DNA of 64,000 nucleotides. Origin: DATJLY01 sp963773665 (GTDB lineage Bacteria > Pseudomonadota > Alphaproteobacteria > ATCC43930 > CGMCC-115725). The position numbers and the translations under genes were made by a program. The notes below the pieces were generated by a model, which ran no database searches, was not told the origin of the DNA, and saw only the letters and a list, made by a program, of their open reading frames with translations. Where the stretch lies: assembly GCA_963773665.1 (NCBI GenBank), contig CAVZBZ010000002.1:62001-126000 (forward strand), written 5' to 3'. Positions 48,238-56,568 of this stretch are shown here, one piece after another; the stretch's first letter is position 1; each line of letters starts with the position of its first letter.

Positions 48238-49491
48238 ATGGCTGAACGGCGCTTACGAGTTTGGCGCGCGCTCGCACGCTGCCGCTCGGGCAGCGTCGCG
48301 ATCCAGCTCGGCCTTTTGATGATGCTCCTCATAGGCTTCGGCGCGCTCGGCATCGAAGTGGTGTTTCTCCTCCTCATGCACCGAGCGATGCAGAGCGCGG
48401 CCGATGCCGCGGCATTCGGCGGCGCGACGGCAATCGCGACGGGCTACCCCTCTGCCCCCTCGCTCGAGGCGCAGGCGGCGGCGAGCGCGGCCGGTTTTGT
48501 CAATGGCAGCGCCAACACGACAATCACCGTCAACATCCCGCCGCTGACCGGCCCCAATGCCGGCAATTCGAGCGCCGTCGAAGTGATCGTCGATCAGCCG
48601 CAGACCTTGGGCATGATCAGCCTGTTCGGTCCGGCGACCTACGACGTTGGCGCGCGCGCGGTGGCGATCGCCGGCTCAAGCGGCAAATATTGCCTTCTGG
48701 CGCTCGACCCGAGCGCGTCGGGCGCGCTCCAGGTCAGCAACAACGGCGTCGTGAGCAACCCCAATTGCGGCGTCGCGGTCAATTCGAGCAGCGCCAGCGC
48801 ACTCATCGTCAACAACAACGCCACGATCGACGGGCCCGTGTCGGTGCATGGCGGCTGGTCGCTCTCGAACAACGCGACACTCAACAACAGCAGCAACGTG
48901 AAGAACGGTGCGACGATCGCCGATCCCTATGCGAACGTCGCACTCCAATCCGCCCCGGCATGCACGGCCCAGTCCGGCTCGGGCGGCAACGGCGCGACCG
49001 TCAATCTCAGCCCCGGCCAATTCTGCAGCGGCTGGAACTTCTCCAACAGCGTCACGGTCAATCTGGCGCCCGGCACCTATTACGTTGACCAGCAGCTTTC
49101 GATCACGAACAACGCCATCCTCAATGGGACGAGCGGCGTCACCATCGTCGTCAACGGCAACTACGCGATGTCCATCGGCAATAACGCCACCGTCAACGTC
49201 ACGGCGCAATCGTCGGGCGCCTATGCCGGCCTCGCCTTTTTCGGCAGCAGGACCGGCACCTCATCGGTGACCCAGACCTTTTCCAACAATACGACGCTCA
49301 ACATCGTCGGCGCCGTCTACTTCCCCAACCAGATGGTCAGTTTCGGCAATAACGGCAGTACCGGGAATACCGGCTGCACGCAAGTGATCGGCCGCATCGT
49401 CAACGTCCAGAACAACGTCAATCTCGACAACCATTGCAGCGGCACGGGCGTGCGCCCAATCGGCGCCCAGCCGTCTCAGCTCGTGGAGTAG
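48238..49491 (+). CDS. TadG-like Flp pilus-associated protein with Asn-rich repeat region
   Basis: A 417-residue protein. ATG 48238 follows GAGGAG. Residues 15-60 form the TadE/G-like anchor (CRSGSVAIQLGLLMMLLIGF then a short helix and MHRAMQSAADAAAFGGATAI), inserted in the inner membrane. From about residue 140 the sequence is built of short repeats rich in Asn, Ser, Thr and Gly, such as LSNNATLNNSSNV and VTVNLAPGTYYVDQQLSI, which resembles a right-handed beta-helix. This region is exported and could be a surface or periplasmic module of the pilus. Genes tadE and a second TadE-like follow within five bases. Confidence 0.78.
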   Translation: MAERRLRVWRALARCRSGSVAIQLGLLMMLLIGFGALGIEVVFLLLMHRAMQSAADAAAFGGATAIATGYPSAPSLEAQAAASAAGFVNGSANTTITVNIPPLTGPNAGNSSAVEVIVDQPQTLGMISLFGPATYDVGARAVAIAGSSGKYCLLALDPSASGALQVSNNGVVSNPNCGVAVNSSSASALIVNNNATIDGPVSVHGGWSLSNNATLNNSSNVKNGATIADPYANVALQSAPACTAQSGSGGNGATVNLSPGQFCSGWNFSNSVTVNLAPGTYYVDQQLSITNNAILNGTSGVTIVVNGNYAMSIGNNATVNVTAQSSGAYAGLAFFGSRTGTSSVTQTFSNNTTLNIVGAVYFPNQMVSFGNNGSTGNTGCTQVIGRIVNVQNNVNLDNHCSGTGVRPIGAQPSQLVE

Positions 49492-49495
49492 CGCG

Positions 49496-49930
49496 ATGCG
49501 CCGCAACAGCGAAGGCACGGCCGCGATCGAGTTCGCGCTCGCGTCGCCATTCTTTCTCGTCTTTCTCCTGGGCCTCATCGAGCTCGGCTTCGGCGCCTAC
49601 CAGGCCATGCAGGCGCAGAACGCGGCCGAGGCCGGCGCGCTCTACGCGGCGAAGTACGGCTACAGCTCCGCCGGCATATCGGCGGCGGTGGTCAATGCGC
49701 TGGGCAGCGGCAGCGGCGTCACCGCTTCGCCCGCGCCCGTGCAGTTCTGCGGCTGCCCGGGCGCAGCCGGCGTTACCGCCACGTCGTGCAGCTCGACCTG
49801 TGCCAGCGGCGATCCGCCCGGCCAGTATGTCCAGGTCAACGCCGCGCTGCCGCACCAGACGATCCTGTCCTTTCCCGGCCTGCCGCTTCCGGCGACGCTG
49901 ACCGGGCAATCGATCGTGCGGGTGAACTGA
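49496..49930 (+). CDS. tadE: TadE-like pilus assembly protein
   Basis: A 144-residue pseudopilin-like protein. The N-terminus MRRNSEGTAAIEFALASPFF has the TadE signature with the processing site before AAIEFA, then a single hydrophobic helix. The C-terminal domain has six Cys (FCGCPGAAGVTATSC and TCASG), likely paired as disulfides in the periplasm. It is a minor pilin needed for Flp pilus assembly. Only four bases separate it from the tadG-like gene and three from the next gene. Confidence 0.85.
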   Translation: MRRNSEGTAAIEFALASPFFLVFLLGLIELGFGAYQAMQAQNAAEAGALYAAKYGYSSAGISAAVVNALGSGSGVTASPAPVQFCGCPGAAGVTATSCSSTCASGDPPGQYVQVNAALPHQTILSFPGLPLPATLTGQSIVRVN

Positions 49931-49933
49931 GCC

Positions 49934-50329
49934 ATGCGGTTTCTCGCGCACAGGCAGCACGGATCGGTCGCCATCGAATACGGGCTCATCCTGCCGGTCC
50001 TTCTGCTTTTGGTGCTGGGGATCGTCGATACCGGGCGGCTGTTGTGGAGCTATGCGACGCTGTCGCACGCGGTTGACGCGGCCGCGCGCTGCGGCGCAAT
50101 CAATGCTTCAGGCTGCACGACCTCCGCGCAGGTCGCCTCTTATGCCGTGACGGAGGCCTATGGGCTCATGCTTCCCTCTGCGGATTTTTCCGTCACCGCC
50201 GCCTCGTGCGGCGTGCAGGTGATCGGGGCCATGCCATTCACCTTCGTCATTCCCTGGCTCGGCTCGGCCCAGCCGTTCGGCGCCTCCAACACGATCACCG
50301 TGAGCGCGACTGCATGCTATCCGACCTGA
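49934..50329 (+). CDS. TadE/TadF-like pilus assembly protein
   Basis: A 131-residue protein of the same type (MRFLAHRQHGSVAIEYGLIL, the pseudopilin helix with Glu at position 5 of the mature part). The helix is followed by WSYATLSHAVDAAARCGAI, typical of TadE/TadF, and a periplasmic beta-rich domain with several Cys. It probably forms a complex with the preceding TadE and the TadG-like protein. It overlaps the next gene by 16 bases. Confidence 0.85.
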   Translation: MRFLAHRQHGSVAIEYGLILPVLLLLVLGIVDTGRLLWSYATLSHAVDAAARCGAINASGCTTSAQVASYAVTEAYGLMLPSADFSVTAASCGVQVIGAMPFTFVIPWLGSAQPFGASNTITVSATACYPT

Positions 50330-52362
50330 TACGCGCGCGCGACGCGAGGACCCTCGATATCGCTGCGCGCTGCGCCGCGATCGGCATCTTCGTGCTGCTC
50401 GCGGGGCTGAGCTTTGCCGCGCTCATCGCAACGTCCAGGCAGAAAGCGGCGCTGCCCGAGCTCGTCGCCGATCTTTGCGTCTTTGCCCTTTTCCTGCTCG
50501 AGGCCGCGTTCGTCGCGCTGCGGCCGATGCCGGTCGCCAAGGCCGCTGGGCTCGCGCCGCGGCTCGCGGCGCTGCTCGGCACGTGGCTGATGGCGCTCAT
50601 GGTGGTGCTGCCGCCGCGACCGGAATCGCCGCCGTCGCTCGCGATCGCGGGCAGCGTCCTCGGCCTTGCCGGCGCGGCGCTCGCCATCGTCGCGGTGCTG
50701 AGTCTTGGCCGCTCGTTCAGCATCATGGCCGAGGCGCGGCGGCTCGTCACGGTCGGCCCCTATCGCTTGGTGCGCCATCCGCTCTATGTCGCCGAGGAGA
50801 TTGCGATCGGCGGCGTTGTCGTCGGCCATTTCTCGCCGCTCGCGGCCGCGCTGTTCGCGGTCCAGGCGGGGTGCCAGGTCTGGCGCGCGCGCAACGAGGA
50901 GCGGGTTCTCGCCGCTTCGTTCGCCGAATTCGCGCCCTATCGCGAGCGGACGCCAGGGCTTTTGCCGAGTATCGATCCCGCCGTGCTTTGGGTGGGCGTG
51001 TTCGCCTACGCGGTGATGGTGTCGCTGGGCGCGCGCCTTCTCGCCGATCCCGACACGTTCCTTCATGTCGCGGCGGGGCAATGGATCTGGGCGCACGGCG
51101 CAGTGCCGGCGGTAGATCCGTTTTCTGCCACCCGTCTCGGTGCGCCGTGGATCGCGCATGAGTGGCTGTCTGAACTGATGTTCGCCGGCGCGTTCGCAGC
51201 CTTCGGCTGGGCGGGAGTGACGACGCTCGCCTCGTCCGCCATCGCCGCCGCCTTTGCGCTCCTCGCCGCGGCGCTGCGCAAGATGTTGCCGTTGCGCGCC
51301 GTGGCAGCGGCGCTCGCCGTGAGTTTCCTGCTGCTCGCGCCGCATCTTGCGGCACGCCCGCACGTTCTCGTCCTGCCGCTTATGGTCTGCTGGGTCGCAG
51401 GGCTCGTGCAGGCCCGCGCCGCGGGCCGCGCGCCTTCACTCGCGCTTCTGCCGCTGCTCGCGCTCTGGGCCAATCTGCACGGCAGCTTTCCGCTGGCGCT
51501 CGCATTTGCCATGGGCTTCGCGGTCGAGGCCGTGCTGGAGGCCGGCACCGCGGCGGCGCAGCGTGCGGCGGCGGTCGCTTGGCTCGGTTTCATCGCGGCT
51601 GCGGCGGCCACATCGCTGTTGACCCCGCTCGGCTTTGCCGCCTGGCGCCTTCCCTTGGCGCTCCTGCACATGGATTACGCATTGGGCCTCGTCAGCGAAT
51701 GGCAGCCAAGCAGTTTCGACCGGTTTCAGCCGCTCGAGCTCTGGCTCCTCGGACTGATGGGAGTTGCGCTCTGCGGTCGGCTGCGCATCGCGCCGGTGCG
51801 GCTCGTCATGCTGTTGGCGCTCGTGCATCTGGCGCTCGTCCATGCGCGCTTCGACGATCTTCTGGCGCTTGTGGCGCCGCTCGTCATCGCAGACGCGTTC
51901 CGCCCGCTCTTTGCCGGTGCGCTTGCGCGGGCGAACGCGGCAGGACGGCGGCTTCGGCCGATCGTCGCGGCTCTGGTGCTCGCGGCGATCACGTCGCTGG
52001 GCCTTGTTCGCGGCGTCGCCAACGACGACCGGCGTATCGCGCCGGCGCGTGCGCTCGCCGCGCTGGGCCCGGGACCGCTCTTCAACGATTATAATTTCGG
52101 CGATTTTCTCATTTTCGCCGGCGTGCCGCCGTTCGTCGATGGACGGCTCGACCTTTATGGCGATGCGTTCATGCGCGATTACATGGCGGCGCTCGAGGCG
52201 AGGGGCAACGCGCTACCGGATCTGCTTGAGCGCTATGGCGTGCGCTCGACGCTGTTGCAGCCCGACCGACCGGCAGTTGCGCTGCTCGACCGGCTTCCCG
52301 GCTGGCACCGCGCCTATACCGATGCGGCCGCGGTCGTGCATGTCAATGATCGCTTTCCCTGA
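50314..52362 (+). CDS. Fusion: isoprenylcysteine methyltransferase-like domain plus polytopic membrane protein
   Basis: A 682-residue integral membrane protein starting MLSDLIRARDARTLDIAARC. Residues 1-205 have four or five helices and the ICMT/PEMT motif VGPYRLVRHPLYVAEEIAIG with EERVLAASFAEFAPYRER, the S-adenosylmethionine site of membrane methyltransferases. Residues 215-682 have about ten helices with PDTFLHVAAGQWIWAHGAVP, APWIAHEWLSELMFA and the ending FNDYNFGDFLIFAGVPPFVD, similar to GT-C-like membrane proteins of unknown activity. The fusion within a Tad pilus locus is unusual. The substrate could be a lipid, lipid-linked sugar or pilin; none is shown. Confidence 0.78.
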   Translation: MLSDLIRARDARTLDIAARCAAIGIFVLLAGLSFAALIATSRQKAALPELVADLCVFALFLLEAAFVALRPMPVAKAAGLAPRLAALLGTWLMALMVVLPPRPESPPSLAIAGSVLGLAGAALAIVAVLSLGRSFSIMAEARRLVTVGPYRLVRHPLYVAEEIAIGGVVVGHFSPLAAALFAVQAGCQVWRARNEERVLAASFAEFAPYRERTPGLLPSIDPAVLWVGVFAYAVMVSLGARLLADPDTFLHVAAGQWIWAHGAVPAVDPFSATRLGAPWIAHEWLSELMFAGAFAAFGWAGVTTLASSAIAAAFALLAAALRKMLPLRAVAAALAVSFLLLAPHLAARPHVLVLPLMVCWVAGLVQARAAGRAPSLALLPLLALWANLHGSFPLALAFAMGFAVEAVLEAGTAAAQRAAAVAWLGFIAAAAATSLLTPLGFAAWRLPLALLHMDYALGLVSEWQPSSFDRFQPLELWLLGLMGVALCGRLRIAPVRLVMLLALVHLALVHARFDDLLALVAPLVIADAFRPLFAGALARANAAGRRLRPIVAALVLAAITSLGLVRGVANDDRRIAPARALAALGPGPLFNDYNFGDFLIFAGVPPFVDGRLDLYGDAFMRDYMAALEARGNALPDLLERYGVRSTLLQPDRPAVALLDRLPGWHRAYTDAAAVVHVNDRFP

Positions 52363-53107
52363 CGTAATCGAAGAAGCGCAGGTTTTCCGCCGCCGCCGTC
52401 GGGCCGAGATCAAGGAGACTCCATTCGCGTGCCTTGCGATCGTCGCCCATCAGCCCATAGATGAGCGCGAGGTTCTGACGCTCGCGCGGCGTCGCCGTCG
52501 AGGACAGCGCGATCGGCTTCACGATTTCGGTCGCCTCATCGTATTTGTGCGTGAGCGCAAGCGAGAGCGCGAGATTGACGCGCGCCGCACGTTGGCCTGG
52601 CGCCTTTGCCAATGCGGCGCGATACGAGGCCTGTGCCTCGTCGTGCCGTCCCGCAAGATCGAGCGCCACGCCGCGATCGACCAGCACGCGCCTGTCGTCC
52701 GGCACGAGCGCGTGCGCGTTGTCCGCTTCCTGCAGCGCCTTCGGTACTTCGTCGAGCGCGAGATAAACATGTTCCAGGCCGAGCGCCGCGCCGAGCCTGG
52801 CCGGAGAGCCTGCCGGCACGCTGTCGTACACCTCAATTGCATCGTCCAGCGAGCCGGCGTCGAGCAGCGTATCGCCGAGCTCGACTTTGATCTGCGGATC
52901 GGCCGCGGTGGCGGCGATCTCTCGGTAGAGATTCACCGCGGAGGCGTAATCGCCCGCCGCGCGTGCCGCGCGCGCAAGGCGAAGCATCGGCGCTTCCTCG
53001 GCCGCGACCGGATTCTTCACCGGCGGCGGCGCGCTGCCGGCGCATCACTCAAGCGCGCAGAATGCCGAAAGGGCCAAAACCACATATCCGGCACGCAGAG
53101 TTTTCAT
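52343..53107 (-). pseudogene. tadD: TadD-like TPR lipoprotein with in-frame stop in the signal peptide
   Basis: From ATG 53107 the frame reads MKTLRAGYVVLALSAFCALE, then TGA (53045-53047), then CAGSAPPPVKNPVAAEEAP. The stop stands directly before the Cys that would be lipidated. The rest is intact: three to four TPR units (PMLRLARAARAAGDYASAVN, GRHDEAQASYRAALAKAPG, MGDDRKAREWSLLDLG) and a clean end. A TadD lipoprotein supports secretin assembly. The stop may be a sequencing or real mutation, or translation may start at a later codon and give a cytoplasmic product. Its 3' end overlaps the fusion gene by 20 bases. Confidence 0.78.
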
Positions 53108-53171
53108 GGCCATCCTCGCACGTAAAAAAAGCGAATAAAGATATTAATAAACGACATAAAGCGCACCATAG

Positions 53172-53185
53172 TTGATCTAAATCAA
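53172..53185. promoter_or_regulatory. Perfect FNR/FixK-type operator between tadD and flp
   Basis: TTGATCTAAATCAA, exact match. Centre 65.5 bp upstream of flp, so a class II start near 53220 would leave a 24-base leader. It also lies 65 bp from the tadD start on the other strand and could act on both. Confidence 0.72.
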
Positions 53186-53243
53186 AGAGAATAAAGGCCG
53201 GATCCGACGAAATAGGGACACTTAAACACTCGGAGGTTTTCCC

Positions 53244-53429
53244 ATGCGTCGCTTGTCCCGGAAACTGGCCGGTTGGCTCGCCGTCGAATCCGAACAGGGC
53301 GTGACCGCGATCGAGTACGGCCTGATCGCCTCGCTCGTCGCGGTCGCGATCATCGTCGGCGTCACCCTCGTCGGCACCAACCTCAACGGCCTGTTCAACT
53401 ACATTGGCGGCAAGGTGGCTGCGCCCTGA
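53244..53429 (+). CDS. flp: Flp family type IVb pilin
   Basis: A 61-residue prepilin, behind GGAGG. The leader ends EQG, the cleavage site before VTAIEYGLIASLVAVAIIVG carries Glu5 and Tyr6 as in Flp pilins, and a single helix forms the filament core. It is the major subunit of the Tad pilus used for surface attachment and biofilm. The prepilin peptidase gene follows after three bases. Confidence 0.93.
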   Translation: MRRLSRKLAGWLAVESEQGVTAIEYGLIASLVAVAIIVGVTLVGTNLNGLFNYIGGKVAAP

Positions 53430-53432
53430 GCC

Positions 53433-53912
53433 ATGCCATTCCTTGCCGCCATTCTTGCGGCGCTTCGCCTGTTCAACGTCGCGAACCTACTGGCCGCGGC
53501 GCAGAGCGATGTGCGGCGCCGCATCATTCCCAACGCCATCGCGGCGAGCATCTTCGCCGGGGGACTCTGCCTCCGACTCGCGGCAGATCCGCTCACGCTG
53601 TGGGCAAGCATGATCGTCGGAGCCGCGCTCTACGTGATGCTTGTCGAGCAGGTGCATCTCGGGCTCATCGGCGGCGGAGACGCCAAGCTGGCTTCGGCAT
53701 CGAGTTTCCTCGTGCCGGTCGGCGAGGTGGCGAAGCTGCTCGTCGATATCGCGCTCGCCGGCGGCGTTCTCTGCATCGCGTATATCGTGGCTCGGCGCCT
53801 CGCGTTCACGTCGAATCCGTCGCTGCCCTACGGCGTCGCAATCGCCGTCGGCTCCACCTTTCGCATCATCGCGGACATCATCCCATGCTCAGGCGCAACA
53901 TCCTGCTGGTGA
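53433..53912 (+). CDS. cpaA: Prepilin peptidase CpaA/TadV
   Basis: A 159-residue aspartic peptidase (A24). The two catalytic Asp are in AAAQSDVRRRIIPNAI and LIGGGDAKLASASS; membrane helices surround them. It cuts the Flp leader in the inner membrane. It lacks the N-methyltransferase half found in type IVa enzymes, as is usual for Tad. It overlaps cpaB by 28 bases. Confidence 0.9.
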   Translation: MPFLAAILAALRLFNVANLLAAAQSDVRRRIIPNAIAASIFAGGLCLRLAADPLTLWASMIVGAALYVMLVEQVHLGLIGGGDAKLASASSFLVPVGEVAKLLVDIALAGGVLCIAYIVARRLAFTSNPSLPYGVAIAVGSTFRIIADIIPCSGATSCW

Positions 53913-54790
53913 TCGGCCTTCTGGCGCTCTTGTCGGGCGCGGCACTGTCGGCGTTCTGGGTCGCCGGGGAAACCGCCGCCGACCGCTCCGCGGCGCCGCG
54001 CCCGCAAGGCGTATCCGTGCTGGCCGCCCTGCATCCCGTTGCAACCGGCACGCTGCTCCGTCCTGAGGATATGAGCTGGATCGAGGTTGCGTCGCCTGAG
54101 GCGGGCAAGAACCTCATCGTGCGCAGCGCCGGTGCCGAGGCGGAGTATGTCGGCGCTCTCGCGCGGCGTGATTTTCGCGCCGGCGAACCCTTTTCCGCGG
54201 ACGATCTGCTGAAGTCTGCCGATCGCAGCTTCCTTGCCGCCGTCCTAGGCCCCGGGAAGCGCGCCGTCACGCTTGCGGTCGAGGCGCAGCAGACCGCATC
54301 GGGCCTCATTCTTCCGGGCGATCGCGTCAACGTCATCCTGACCCAGAACCTGGGCGCTGCGACCGATGCCGGTCGCCGCTCCGTTGCGGAAACCGTGCTT
54401 AGCGACATCCGCGTCGTCGCGGTCGAGCAAACGCTCAGCGCGTCGGCCAAGCCGCTCATTCCCGAGCGTGGCCTCGTACAGGAGCTGCGGGCGCCGCGCA
54501 CCATCACGCTCGAAATGTCCGAGCAGGATGCACAGCGGCTCCTCGTCGCAACCCAGCTCGGCAAGGTCAACCTCGCCGTCCGCGCGCTCGCGATCAGCGC
54601 GGTGCCGACGCCTGATGGCGCGACGCCGCCCACTTGGGCGGACGACGTTTCGCCGGCGATCCGCGCCATGAGCGTGCGGTCCGCAAAGCCACCCGCGGCG
54701 CCCGTGCCGGCGGCGGCGCCGGCCGCACCGGCAGCGCGAAATCATTACACAATCGAGGTGATGCATGGCGCCAAGATCGAGACGCGCTGA
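53885..54790 (+). CDS. cpaB: Flp pilus assembly protein CpaB/RcpC
   Basis: A 301-residue periplasmic protein anchored by an N-terminal helix (MLRRNILLVIGLLALLSGAA). A SAF domain (VLAALHPVATGTLLRPEDMS) and an RcpC/CpaB core (GKRAVTLAVEAQQTASGLIL, PGDRVNVILTQN) follow. The C-terminus is a Pro/Ala-rich tail after residue 265. It links the secretin to the inner-membrane complex. It overlaps cpaA and cpaC. Confidence 0.9.
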   Translation: MLRRNILLVIGLLALLSGAALSAFWVAGETAADRSAAPRPQGVSVLAALHPVATGTLLRPEDMSWIEVASPEAGKNLIVRSAGAEAEYVGALARRDFRAGEPFSADDLLKSADRSFLAAVLGPGKRAVTLAVEAQQTASGLILPGDRVNVILTQNLGAATDAGRRSVAETVLSDIRVVAVEQTLSASAKPLIPERGLVQELRAPRTITLEMSEQDAQRLLVATQLGKVNLAVRALAISAVPTPDGATPPTWADDVSPAIRAMSVRSAKPPAAPVPAAAPAAPAARNHYTIEVMHGAKIETR

Positions 54791-56187
54791 CGGCTGGCGG
54801 CGGCTCGCATGCCGGGCGCTGTTCGCAGCCCTGCTCCTGGCCGCGCCCGCGGCCGCGCAGCGCGGCTGGGCGGCGGACCTTGCCGCGCCGGTGGCAATGA
54901 CCGTTGAAGTTGACCAGGCAAAGCATATCGAGCTGTCCGCGCCAGCCGCGACCGTGTTTGTCGCGAATCCCGACATCGCTGACGTCCAGGTGCCGAATTC
55001 GACAGACGTGATCGTCTATGGCAAGAAGGCCGGCGCGACCACGGTCTATGCCATCGGACGCGAGGGCAAGGTTACGTCCTACGCCGTCACGGTGCAGCGC
55101 CAGGTGTCGGAAGTCGCCACGCTCCTCGCCCGCGAGGTGCCCAACGCGCATATCCAAGTGAAGAGCACGCCGGATGGGCTCATCGTCACTGGCTCCGCGC
55201 CCACCGCGCGCGATGCCGCCAAGCTCAGGTCGGAGGCGCGGCAATATCTCGGCGACAAGGAAGCGCTCGTCTTCAACGTCGCCGTCGACGCCGCGACCCA
55301 GGTCAATCTCCAGGTCCGCGTGGCGCAGGTCTCGCGCCAGCTCGACAAGGAGTTCGGCTTCAACTGGGGCGCTCTCTTCAATAACAGCAGAATCGCCGTC
55401 GGCCTGCTCGTCGGGCGCACGCCGGCGGCCGCCTTCGGCGGTTTCATTCCGTCGCCGAACAATCTCGACTCCCTCGGGTTCGGCTACCAGAAGTCATGGC
55501 GGGTCCGTGAACGTGTCGGCGTTGATCGATGCGCTGCAGACCGAAGGGCTGGTCACCATCCTCGCCGAGCCCAATCTCACCGCCATCTCGGGCGAGACCG
55601 CGAATTTCCTCGCCGGCGGCGAGTTTCCGGTGCCGGTCTCGCAAGGGTTGCAGCAGGTGACGATCGAATGGAAGCGCTTCGGCGTCAGCATCGATTTCAC
55701 CCCGACCGTGCTCGATGCCAACCGGCTCAGCATCAAGGTCCGGCCCGAGGTGAGCGAGCTCACCACCGTGGGTGCCGTCACGGTCAACAATATCCAAATT
55801 CCTGGCCTCGCCGTGCGCCGCGCCGACACGACCGTCGAACTCGCCAGCGGACAGAGCTTCGCCATCGCCGGCCTTTTTCAGAACAACGTAACGACCGACG
55901 TGCAGCGTGTGCCGTGGCTCGGCGACGTTCCGATCCTGGGCGCACTCTTTCGATCGGACTCGTTCCAACGCAACGAGAGCGAACTCGTCATCATCGTAAC
56001 GCCATACATCGTGCAGCCGGCGGAACGGACCAGCGATCTCAAGCTGCCGTCCGAGGGCATCGCCTATACGAGCGATCTCGAGCGGATGCTGCTCGGCCGT
56101 CTCACGAATGCGAAGAACCCGCCTGAACCGACCGGTGCCTCCGCCCCGCATCTGAGCGGCGCCGCCGGCTTCATATGGGAGCAGTAA
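54765..56187 (+). pseudogene. cpaC: Tad secretin CpaC/RcpA, frameshifted
   Basis: The outer-membrane channel of the pilus. The first frame has a signal peptide (ending AAPAAAQRGWA), the N-terminal pilus-secretin domain (HIELSAPAATVFVANPDIAD and VYGKKAGATTVYAIGREGKV) and a BON-like domain. Near 55491 one extra A in CAGAAGTC shifts the frame; the second frame then has GGSVNVSALIDALQTEGLVT, LAEPNLTAISGETANFLAGG and the secretin core ending IVTPYIVQPA. Rejoined, it is about 473 residues and complete. Since the rest of the operon is intact, a sequencing insertion is suspected. Confidence 0.87.
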
Positions 56188-56568
56188 ATGCGCTCTGAAC
56201 AATTCTTCCGCATCCAAGCGGTGGGCATCCTGGCGGTGGCGCTCGCGCTCGGCGCCTGTTCCGAACGGCCGGGCGCGCCCGAGAATGCAAGCGCCGACGG
56301 CGGTTGCCTGCCGTGGGTTAACTTCCCGGTGGACATGCACAGCAATGCGGAGTCGCCCTATCTCGGCTGCTCCAACCGGATGAACCTCGAAACGCAGGTC
56401 GCCCAACCGGCCGATCTCGCTGCGGGCCGCCAGCTCGGCCCCGCCAGCGGTGAGCGCGAAAGCCGCGCCATCGAGGACTACGAGCAAGGCAAAATCAAAC
56501 CGTTCAGCAGCAGCTCGGTCGCCGGGCCGACAATCGTCATGCCCGGCGGATCGAGCGGAGGGCAATGA
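56188..56568 (+). CDS. cpaD: CpaD-family pilus lipoprotein, short form
   Basis: A 126-residue lipoprotein directly abutting cpaC. The signal peptide ends in the lipobox ALGAC (Cys about 24). The conserved block SPYLGCSNRMNLETQVAQPA and DLAAGRQLGP is the CpaD signature; the protein is only about half the length of Caulobacter CpaD. CpaD aids secretin localisation. It overlaps cpaE by ATGA. Confidence 0.85.
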   Translation: MRSEQFFRIQAVGILAVALALGACSERPGAPENASADGGCLPWVNFPVDMHSNAESPYLGCSNRMNLETQVAQPADLAAGRQLGPASGERESRAIEDYEQGKIKPFSSSSVAGPTIVMPGGSSGGQ

